This document shows, in pieces, positions 26,193-32,123 of a stretch of 32,123 bases of DNA (position 1 is the stretch's first letter; the number at the start of each line of letters is the position of its first letter). The DNA is from Clostridiaceae bacterium. Its GTDB lineage: Bacteria > Bacillota > Clostridia > Saccharofermentanales > DTU023. A model generated the notes under the pieces. It was given only the letters and a program-made list of their open reading frames with translations. It did not search any database and was not told the DNA's origin. The DNA lies in the NCBI GenBank assembly GCA_012839385.1, contig DUNL01000009.1:1-32123 (forward strand), given 5' to 3'. The translations under genes and the position numbers were made by a program.

Positions 26193-26362
26193 AGGAGGTG
26201 ATTTCAATTAGTTTTGTAAATAGTAAATATTTTTGCGCGAAAGATTATAAAGATTATATAGACCTTAATAATCTTCAGGCCATTTTTTTGCAACAAAGTA
26301 GGCGCGTTTTAGTAAGGAGCGGATTATTCGCAATTGATAAGAATTGTCCTGCCGATTATTAG
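26193..26362 (+). other. Leader open frame with strong Shine-Dalgarno but no canonical start
   Basis: AGGAGGTGA (26193-26201) is close to a perfect complement of the 16S 3' end. At 8 nt from AGGAGG stands ATT (26207), followed by 50 more sense codons ending at TAG 26360-26362. The only ATG/GTG/TTG codons in this frame nearby are GTG 26198, inside the Shine-Dalgarno itself, and TTG 26168, without a ribosome binding site; GTG 26108 lies upstream of the predicted transcript start. The encoded peptide (SFVNSKYFCAKDY...NCPADY) matches nothing I recognise. It may be a leader peptide with a rare ATT start, a decayed gene, or chance. Confidence 0.35.
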
Positions 26363-26382
26363 TCGGCAAAATTGTATTTTTT
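26350..26382 (+). terminator. Terminator-like hairpin in the hyuA leader (possible attenuator)
   Basis: TGCCGA (26350-26355) pairs with TCGGCA (26363-26368), with an added T·G pair, around the loop TATTA. After 8 nt comes TATTTTTTAATT. The stop codon of the leader open frame falls at the loop and 3' arm. GTCCT (26346-26350) could also pair with AGGAC (26387-26391) as an outer stem. The spacing between hairpin and T run is longer than ideal, so termination would be partial. Confidence 0.45.
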
Positions 26383-26434
26383 AATTAGGACTGGTCTAGG
26401 GACTTTAAATTCATAAAAGTGAGGAGGTTGAGAT

Positions 26435-28495
26435 ATGTCCTTAAGAGTCGCAGTAGACATCGGAGGTACTTTTACCGACTTTGTTTGCCTTAATGAGAAG
26501 ACAGGAGAAATCATTGAGGAAAAGACACATACTACCCCGGATAATTTCTCGCGTGGCGTTGAACAAGCGATTGACATCGCGGGTATTGACCTGAGGGAAG
26601 TGATTTATTTTGTGCACGGAACAACAGTAGTCATCAACGCTGTTACGGAAAGGAGTGGAGCTAAGACAGCGTTGCTAACAACTAAGGGCTTTAGAGATGT
26701 TTTAGATATTGGTCGCGCTAATCGTCCTGATATGTATAACTATTTCTATAAGAAACCTGTCCCCTATGTGCCCAGGTATCTTCGCTATGAGGCTGATGAG
26801 AGAGTTGCCTTTGATGGAGAGGTGCTGAAGGAGCTGGATGAAGATGAGGTCAGGCGCGTCGCTCAAGATATGAAAGCCAAAGGCGTTGAGGCAGTGGCCA
26901 TCTCTTTCTTGCATTCATATAAGAATTCCGCCGCGGAAGAACGCGCTGAGCAGATCTTAAAAGAAGAGCTACCGGGTATCCCGATTAGTACTTCTTCTAA
27001 TCTAGCTCGTATCTGGCGTGAGTATGAGAGAACCAGCACCACTGTTTTGAATGCTTATGTTATGCCGGCAACTAAATTGTACTTGGATACTTTAGAAGAG
27101 CATCTACACGCGAAAAACCTGATCGGCGAGCCATATGCGATGCTCAGTAACGGCGGGACCGCTACTTTCACCCGCTCCAAAGAGATACCCATCAATCTGA
27201 TTGAATCAGGACCCGTAGGTGGTGTTATCGGCGCTGCCGCTATGGGCGAGATAATGGACGAGCCCAATATAATTACTTTTGACGTTGGTGGCACAACGGC
27301 CAAAACTTCTCTGATCAATAAGGGGAAAGTAAATGTTACGACCGAGTACAAATTAGAATGGACTCCTTTTTTCGCTGGACATCCGGTAAAAACTCCGGTC
27401 GTTGATATTATTGAAATTGGTGCCGGTGGTGGATCGATTGCTTGGATTGATGAGGTCGGCGTACTCAAAGTTGGACCCAGAAGCGCGGGAGCCCACCCGG
27501 GTCCGGCCTGCTATGATTTAGGAGGCACAGAGCCGACCTTAACGGACGCTAATCTAATCATCGGGCGCATCAGCGCGGATAATTTCCTGGGTGGTTCCTT
27601 CCAGGTCAATGTTGAAAAGGCCCGTGAGGCGGTCAAGCCGATCGCTGATTTCTTTGACATCAGCATTGAAGCCGCCGCCGAAGGAATTATTCAGACTGCC
27701 AATAGTAATATGCTGAACGCGCTTAAACTTATTTCGGTAAGGAGAGGCTATGATCCGCAAGACTTTGCCATGTTGGTTCAAGGAGGCAACGGAGCAGGCT
27801 TTGGCCCCCAACTCGCGAAAGAATTAAAAGTTAAAAAGGTTATTGTTCCTAATCTGCCCGGTACTTTCTCAGCCTGGGGCATGTTGGTTTCCGATCTGCG
27901 ACAAGATTTCATGCAGACCAATATTATGCCGGTGACCGGAGCGGATCTCAACGTAATTAACGACACTTACACTCAGATGGAAGCTCAAGCCGAGGAGATA
28001 TTCGCCAAGCAGGATATTCCCAAAGAAAAACTGCTTATGCAAAGATCTGCCGAAATGCGTTATATCGGTCAGGAGCATGGAGTTGTAACTCCTGTCAGCG
28101 CCGGTCTGCTTGACGCGGATGCTTTGGAGCTGGCCAGGAAAAACTTTGATGATCTCCATTATCAGAATTACCGATTTAAGCTGGAAGATGCTCCGGTGGA
28201 ATTCGTGAGTTTCAATATGACGGTGTTTGGCGTAGTGGCCAAGCCGGAAGTTAAAAAACTCGCGGTTACCGGTAGGAAACTGGAAGAAGCTTTGAAAGGT
28301 AAACGAGAGGTTATTTACGAAGGTGATGGCAAAATACTAAGTCCGGTCTATGACCGCGCGTTACTTGAGCCCGGTCACACAATTCTAGGTCCGGCAATTA
28401 TTGAGGAAAGCAAATCGGTAACGGTAATGTGTCCCGGACAAGAATTAACTGTTGATGATCTTGGAAATCTGATCATTAGTAATTTGGAGGAATAA
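26435..28495 (+). CDS. hyuA: Hydantoinase/oxoprolinase family protein, subunit A
   Basis: A 686-residue HyuA-type protein, the ATP-binding subunit of ATP-dependent amidohydrolases that open hydantoin, oxoproline or related lactam rings. The actin-like ATPase fold shows phosphate 1 DIGGTFTD at 8-15, HGTTVVINAVTER near 60-72, and a second loop FDVGGTTAKTSL near 284-295. GAGGGSIAWIDEVG and the family motif GPRSAGAHPGPACYDLGG (about 348-365) follow, then the C-terminal hydantoinase A domain. GAGGAGG 8 nt before the ATG makes a strong start. It is 2 nt from hyuB, so the two subunits should be translated together. Substrate cannot be assigned: N-methylhydantoin, oxoproline, caprolactam and aromatic ketone carboxylase-like branches all share this scaffold. 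Confidence 0.93.
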   Translation: MSLRVAVDIGGTFTDFVCLNEKTGEIIEEKTHTTPDNFSRGVEQAIDIAGIDLREVIYFVHGTTVVINAVTERSGAKTALLTTKGFRDVLDIGRANRPDMYNYFYKKPVPYVPRYLRYEADERVAFDGEVLKELDEDEVRRVAQDMKAKGVEAVAISFLHSYKNSAAEERAEQILKEELPGIPISTSSNLARIWREYERTSTTVLNAYVMPATKLYLDTLEEHLHAKNLIGEPYAMLSNGGTATFTRSKEIPINLIESGPVGGVIGAAAMGEIMDEPNIITFDVGGTTAKTSLINKGKVNVTTEYKLEWTPFFAGHPVKTPVVDIIEIGAGGGSIAWIDEVGVLKVGPRSAGAHPGPACYDLGGTEPTLTDANLIIGRISADNFLGGSFQVNVEKAREAVKPIADFFDISIEAAAEGIIQTANSNMLNALKLISVRRGYDPQDFAMLVQGGNGAGFGPQLAKELKVKKVIVPNLPGTFSAWGMLVSDLRQDFMQTNIMPVTGADLNVINDTYTQMEAQAEEIFAKQDIPKEKLLMQRSAEMRYIGQEHGVVTPVSAGLLDADALELARKNFDDLHYQNYRFKLEDAPVEFVSFNMTVFGVVAKPEVKKLAVTGRKLEEALKGKREVIYEGDGKILSPVYDRALLEPGHTILGPAIIEESKSVTVMCPGQELTVDDLGNLIISNLEE

Positions 28496-28497
28496 CA

Positions 28498-30225
28498 ATG
28501 AAGAAAAAACTTGATCCATTTACTCGTGAGAATATTTCGCAAAGTTTATTGGCTGCCGCGGATGAGATGTTCTATACCTGGGGCAGAACAAGTCAAAGTA
28601 CGATCATTTATGAAGTACTTGACTATGCCTGTGGTTTAACCGATGCTGACGGAAGCCTCATCGGTCAGGCCAATGGAGCGACCATGTTCTTAGGAGCCAT
28701 TACTTTTTCAGCCAAGGCTGTTATTAACAAATTTGGCAAAGAAAATATTAAACCCGGAGATATGTTTCTGACCAACGATCCTTATACCGGATCCGGTACT
28801 CACCTTTGTGATGTTGCCGCGGTGTTGCCCATATTCTATGAGGATGAGTTAGTTATGTTCGCTGTTAATAAAGGGCACTGGAACGAAATTGGTGGTACCA
28901 ATCTGGGCAGTTGGGCGACCGATACCAAAGAGATCTTCCAGGAAGGTTTAATTCTGCCGGATATTCGTATTTACAATCAAGGTGTCTTTAACGAATCTGT
29001 CAAAGATATTATTGGCGCCAATTGTCGTACCCCGGATATGACTTTGGGCGATCTATACGCTCAGACCGCTGCCCTCAAGACGGCTGATAGTAGAATCCAG
29101 GAAATCTTCGCCAAATACGGGCGCGATCATGTTCTGGAGAGTTTACAGTACATCTTGGAGAATGGGCGCAAACTAGCCCTGTTGGAATTGGAGAAAATGC
29201 CTAAAGGTACTTTCTACGCTGAGGATGTTCTGGATACTAATTCTAATGATGTAGACGATATTCCTATCAAAGTAAAAGTAACCATTACTGACGATACCTT
29301 TGAGATGGACTTTACAGGAACAGGTAGCGCGGTATTCGCGCCTATCAATTGCTCTTATTATGGCGCGTTGTCAGGGGCCAGAATAGTCTATCAGGCATTA
29401 GTGTCACCACATACCGCCGCGAATGACGGTTTCTATAGTCCTATCAAAGTTATCGCGCCGGAAAATTGCCTCTTCAACGCTACTAAGCCCTATCCTGTAG
29501 CCAGTGACTGGGAGCCGATTCAGATTTTGACGGATGTGGTTCTTAAAGCCATGGCTCCTGTTGTTCCGGAGAGAGTACCCGCCGGCCATTTCCTTTCTAT
29601 TGTGGGCACGATTATCGGTGGCATCGATGACAAAACCGGAGCCCCGTTTGTTCTCAGTGAACCACAGGCGGGTGGTTGGGGAGCCGGCTATAACAAAGAT
29701 GGTGAAAACGGTCTGGTGGCTATCTGTGATGGGGAAACCTATATCATTCCGGTTGAAGTCTGTGAATTCCGATATCCGCTCAGAGTAGAACAGTTTGCCT
29801 TTAACCCTGTTTCAGGAGCCGGTGAGTATCGTGGCGGCAAGGGTCTGTTCCGAGATTACAGGATTTTGAATTCTAATGCTGAGCTTACAACTATCGCCAG
29901 TAGATTTAAGTATCCGCCCTGGGGTTTCGCGGGCGGCAAGGATGGTTCTCCCAACGGCGTAACCTTATTCAAGGCCGATGGCAGCAGTCCGACAACTCGT
30001 GCCACTTGGTCACATGAGCCCTTGGTAGAGGGTGACCTGGTAAGGTTTATTACTGGCGGTGGCGGTGGCTACGGAGATCCCAAGCAAAGACCTGTCGAGT
30101 CTGTCTTGCGGGATCTACGTGATGAAATGATTACCGTTGAAGAAGCGCGAGAAGATTATGGCGTTATTATTGATGAGAAGAGTGGCCAGCTTGATGAGGA
30201 GGCGACAAAACAGGCTCGTCAATAG
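28498..30225 (+). CDS. hyuB: Hydantoinase family protein, subunit B
   Basis: A 575-residue HyuB-type partner of HyuA. The family opening is DPFTRENISQSLLAAADEMFYT; later marks are GDMFLTNDPYTGSGTHLCDV (in two parts), NKGHWNEIGG, EGLILPDIRI, an EMDFTGTGSA segment near 268-277, and the C-terminal GGGGGYGDPKQRP that ends the conserved domain. Beta-rich HyuB supplies the amide-opening part of the complex in characterised relatives. AATTTGGAGGAATAACA before the ATG lies in the end of hyuA. The spacing of 2 nt to hyuA and 12 nt to the permease supports one transcript. Full length, no break. Confidence 0.93.
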   Translation: MKKKLDPFTRENISQSLLAAADEMFYTWGRTSQSTIIYEVLDYACGLTDADGSLIGQANGATMFLGAITFSAKAVINKFGKENIKPGDMFLTNDPYTGSGTHLCDVAAVLPIFYEDELVMFAVNKGHWNEIGGTNLGSWATDTKEIFQEGLILPDIRIYNQGVFNESVKDIIGANCRTPDMTLGDLYAQTAALKTADSRIQEIFAKYGRDHVLESLQYILENGRKLALLELEKMPKGTFYAEDVLDTNSNDVDDIPIKVKVTITDDTFEMDFTGTGSAVFAPINCSYYGALSGARIVYQALVSPHTAANDGFYSPIKVIAPENCLFNATKPYPVASDWEPIQILTDVVLKAMAPVVPERVPAGHFLSIVGTIIGGIDDKTGAPFVLSEPQAGGWGAGYNKDGENGLVAICDGETYIIPVEVCEFRYPLRVEQFAFNPVSGAGEYRGGKGLFRDYRILNSNAELTTIASRFKYPPWGFAGGKDGSPNGVTLFKADGSSPTTRATWSHEPLVEGDLVRFITGGGGGYGDPKQRPVESVLRDLRDEMITVEEAREDYGVIIDEKSGQLDEEATKQARQ

Positions 30226-30237
30226 AAAGGATACATT

Positions 30238-31599
30238 ATGGGTACTGGAAAAGAATCATCAAACGTTGATCTCAACATTAATGAAGCCGGTTTGACGCCG
30301 ATCCCACTGGACAAGCGCGAAAGCTGGCTTCCAGCTGCCATAGTATGGGCAGGATGTGAATTTACCATCAGCGTTATTATGGGTGGGGCGGGCGTCGCTT
30401 CCGGTTTAGGAACGAAAAGGTTCTTGCTGACAGTCATTGCAGTAATGCTGCTGATTACTTGGCCCACGGATGCGCTGAATAGCCTGGTTGGTGCCGCGAC
30501 AGGTAGATCCGCGACGGCGATTACCCGCTCATCGTTTGGCGCTATGCAGTCAAGAACTCTTGTCTCCGGAATAATTACCTTTAATGTTCTGGGGTGGTGG
30601 GCTATACAAACAGCGGTGACTGGGAATGCCCTCTGTTCATTGTTTAATATCGACTACACTACTAATAAACTGGCATTTGTTGCGTTGACGATCGTGGCGG
30701 GCGTAATTTTCGCGATTCCCGCGGTATTAGGTTATACCTCAATAAAAATTGTCGACTATATTGCTGTGCCTGCCGGTTTGCTTTTCCTGGTGGCGGCTTT
30801 TTATCTGGCCATTAAGGATGTGGGTCTAAGCACAATTTGGAATTATACTCCCGCGCCCGGTCAAGAAATCAATCTACAGGACGCGATCGGTGTACTTGTA
30901 GGTACTAATGTCAGTCAGATGATAATAATGGCTGACTATACTCGAAATGTTAAACCGGAGAAAAAACATGCCTTTATGGTGCCTCTGGGTGTAGTGTCTA
31001 CCGGAGTTTTGCTTTTCCTGATGGGTGCAGCGATGGGTACAGGCAGAAATACCTATGATATCGTAGCTATCATGAATGATCTCGGCTTCGGCTGGTGGGG
31101 CTTTATTGTACTGTGGCTGGCACAATGGACATCACAATTGGTCAATGGTTATTCTCTGGGCTTGAGCGCTTGCAATATGGCCGATATCAAGACAGAGAGA
31201 GGACGTAAGATTACAACCTCAATAGCTATAGGTATCGCGCTCTTAGTCGCGGTTCTAGGAATTCTTGATCATTTCCAGGGTTTCTTGATTCTGACCTCGT
31301 TACTGTTCCCGCCGGTTGGATCAATAATGGTTGTAGATGTCTTGATCTTAAATAAGAATAACTGGCGCGACAGAGCGGGCTGGAACTGGGTGGCCACTAT
31401 TGCTTTGGTGATAGGCCTGGGCATTGGTTATGTTACTCAATACGTTTATCAGATTGGTATACCGGCTGTGCAAAGTTATCTAATAACCGGATTAGTTTAT
31501 TATGTTCTGACCTATTTCCGAGCAAAATCTAATCCACTTCATCCCTTTACTCCTGACCTTTTTCTCAACGCTAAGGCTGGGGTAAAAACGGAAGATTAA
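30238..31599 (+). CDS. NCS1-family (cytosine permease-like) transporter
   Basis: A 453-residue membrane protein of the nucleobase-cation-symport-1 family, close in pattern to CodB-type permeases. The N-terminal cytoplasmic part ends at PLDKRESWLPAAIVWAG, then about twelve hydrophobic segments follow. Family marks include the glycine-rich first segment SVIMGGAGVASGLG, TGRSATAITRSSFG, ITFNVLGWWAIQT with the tryptophan-rich substrate region, and ADYTRNVKPEKKH. NCS1 members import cytosine, allantoin, hydantoins, uracil or purines with H+ or Na+. Being 12 nt after hyuB with AGAAAGGA upstream, it most likely imports the substrate of HyuAB, which fits a hydantoin- or pyrimidine-derived ring. This pairing is inference from position. 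Confidence 0.9.
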   Translation: MGTGKESSNVDLNINEAGLTPIPLDKRESWLPAAIVWAGCEFTISVIMGGAGVASGLGTKRFLLTVIAVMLLITWPTDALNSLVGAATGRSATAITRSSFGAMQSRTLVSGIITFNVLGWWAIQTAVTGNALCSLFNIDYTTNKLAFVALTIVAGVIFAIPAVLGYTSIKIVDYIAVPAGLLFLVAAFYLAIKDVGLSTIWNYTPAPGQEINLQDAIGVLVGTNVSQMIIMADYTRNVKPEKKHAFMVPLGVVSTGVLLFLMGAAMGTGRNTYDIVAIMNDLGFGWWGFIVLWLAQWTSQLVNGYSLGLSACNMADIKTERGRKITTSIAIGIALLVAVLGILDHFQGFLILTSLLFPPVGSIMVVDVLILNKNNWRDRAGWNWVATIALVIGLGIGYVTQYVYQIGIPAVQSYLITGLVYYVLTYFRAKSNPLHPFTPDLFLNAKAGVKTED

Positions 31600-31640
31600 G
31601 CAAATTATAGCCTGTCCGTGTTAATGAGATAAGGCAACAA

Positions 31641-31678
31641 TGGCACCGGAATCTCTTTCTCCGGTGCCAGATTATTTT
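31641..31678 (+). terminator. Hairpin between permease and cupin genes (weak terminator or processing site)
   Basis: TGGCACCGGA (31641-31650) pairs perfectly with TCCGGTGCCA (31660-31669) around a 9-nt loop. GATTATTTTA follows, a poor T tract. It probably causes partial termination or protects the 3' end of the upstream mRNA, lowering or separating cupin expression. Confidence 0.6.
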
Positions 31679-31690
31679 AAGGAGATTATT

Positions 31691-32014
31691 ATGCAAGTGA
31701 GAAAACCGGAAGATTTAGAACAAGAAGTACGACCTGACGGTCTAATAATGACTGGTCTATATCGCGCGCCCGACTTAGGATTTGAGATGGGGTTAGCGGT
31801 CTTTCCCCCAGGAGGACACTCTCTTCCCGCGGCACATGAACATCATGAATACTCTTATATTTTATCAGGGGCATTAAAGGTTATTGTTGGCGAAGAAGAA
31901 TTTTATCTGCAAGAAGGTATGAGCTGTAATATTCCGGCAGGCGAAGTTCATGAAAGCATAAATGAAAGTGATACTGCCTGTAAGCTAATCTGGATTTTCG
32001 TATCAGACAACTAA
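31691..32014 (+). CDS. Small single-domain cupin protein
   Basis: A 107-residue cupin. I place the start at ATG 31691, where AAGGAG lies 6 nt upstream. A longer frame from 31640 would translate the hairpin at 31641-31669 and lacks a ribosome binding site. Metal-binding motif 1 is HEHHEYSYILSG and motif 2 is GMSCNIPAGEVHESIN, which matches G(X)5PXG(X)2H(X)3N exactly. Such proteins are metal-dependent isomerases, dioxygenases, small-molecule sensors or lyases. In allantoin and hydantoin gene sets, cupins can act on ureidoglycine- or ureido-type intermediates, but no specific function can be given here. It follows the permease by 91 nt and converges on tRNA-Leu. Confidence 0.85.
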   Translation: MQVRKPEDLEQEVRPDGLIMTGLYRAPDLGFEMGLAVFPPGGHSLPAAHEHHEYSYILSGALKVIVGEEEFYLQEGMSCNIPAGEVHESINESDTACKLIWIFVSDN

Positions 32015-32018
32015 GAAC

Positions 32019-32060
32019 AAAAAAATAAAAAAGTCTTGCCCCTTTTCGGTCGCAAGACTT
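32019..32060 (-). terminator. Rho-independent terminator of tRNA-Leu
   Basis: On the minus strand AAGTCTTGC (from 32060) pairs with GCAAGACTT (to 32031) in a perfect 9-bp stem around a 12-nt loop, followed directly by TTTTATTTTTTTG. The T run exists only in the minus direction, so it ends the tRNA transcript. It may also serve as a stem at the 3' end of the cupin mRNA. Confidence 0.85.
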
Positions 32061-32061
32061 A

Positions 32062-32123
32062 TGGTGCGGTCGGCGGGAATCGAACCCGCACGGTAAACCA
32101 CACGCCCCTCAAGCGTGCGCGTC
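32062..32123 (-). tRNA. tRNA-Leu (anticodon GAG), 5' end outside window
   Basis: The minus strand shows anticodon stem CACGC/GCGTG around TTGAGGG, giving GAG at 32108-32110. A short class II variable arm (GGT/ACC core) follows, then T arm GCGGG-TTCGATT-CCCGC, acceptor strand CGACCGC, discriminator A and encoded CCA at 32062-32064. GAG reads leucine codons CUC and CUU. The acceptor 5' strand and part of the D arm are past the window end. Confidence 0.96.

Noticed and set aside
26108-26206. Upstream extension of the leader frame from GTG 26108
   Set aside because: The GTG overlaps the -35 box and lies before the predicted transcript start, so translation from it is unlikely.
26383-26434. Resemblance of the ACTGGTCTAGGGAC segment to the guanidine-I (ykkC) riboswitch
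   Set aside because: Only a short match; the conserved downstream core of that riboswitch is missing.
31640-31690. N-terminal extension of the cupin
   Set aside because: It would translate the hairpin arms and has no ribosome binding site; ATG 31691 has a good one.
1-32123. CRISPR arrays, insertion sequences, prophage genes, toxin-antitoxin pairs or biosynthetic clusters
   Set aside because: No spaced repeats, transposase or integrase motifs, phage structural genes or assembly-line enzymes were seen. tRNAs at both ends are common integration sites, but no integrase or attachment-site duplication is visible.

Overview
The window looks like a chromosomal segment of an anaerobic, low-to-mid GC Clostridia-type Bacillota. 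That inference rests on three things: the gene set (GlgC/GlgD pair, MutS2, a PPi-type phosphofructokinase, a CsaA-like protein, a DUF1847 protein, a family 4 uracil-DNA glycosylase), the strong GGAGG ribosome binding sites, and GTG/TTG starts. The species cannot be named from sequence alone. The window begins inside a tRNA-Ser(GGA) and ends inside a tRNA-Leu(GAG) on the opposite strand. I see no prophage, insertion sequence or CRISPR array.

Layout. (1) 1-190: 3' part of tRNA-Ser and its terminator. (2) 236-2160, minus strand: an SGNH/GDSL hydrolase gene broken by a -1 frameshift at a perfect A AAA AAG heptamer, then a membrane-anchored GT2 glycosyltransferase. (3) 2314-6320, plus strand: a likely operon of csaA-like, DUF1847, a 62-codon unknown, family 4 UDG and uvrB. 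(4) 6403-15225: phosphoglucomutase, dnaE, pgsA and mutS2. (5) 15284-23366: the glycogen operon glgB-glgC-glgD-glgA plus a neopullulanase-like GH13 enzyme. (6) 23505-25753: PPi-type phosphofructokinase and an ornithine cyclodeaminase/mu-crystallin-family protein, closed by a very strong terminator. (7) 25926-26434: an AT-rich regulatory stretch with repeated CTATAAT motifs, a good sigma-A-type promoter and a long leader. The leader holds a near-perfect Shine-Dalgarno, an open frame with no canonical start after it, and a terminator-like hairpin overlapping that frame's stop. (8) 26435-32014: hyuA, hyuB, an NCS1 permease and a cupin. (9) 32019-32123: terminator and tRNA-Leu.

How the genes fit together. 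The mutase would interconvert glucose-6-P and glucose-1-P. GlgC/GlgD make ADP-glucose and release PPi, GlgA and GlgB build branched glycogen, and the GH13 enzyme trims alpha-glucans. The PPi-type PFK could use the PPi made by GlgC. UDG, UvrB, MutS2 and DnaE are DNA maintenance functions. The hyuAB-permease-cupin block looks like an uptake and ring-opening pathway for a lactam, hydantoin or related N-heterocycle whose substrate is not readable from sequence. The most unusual signals are the leader ahead of hyuA and the frameshift site in the SGNH gene. I did not find a clearly new multi-gene system.
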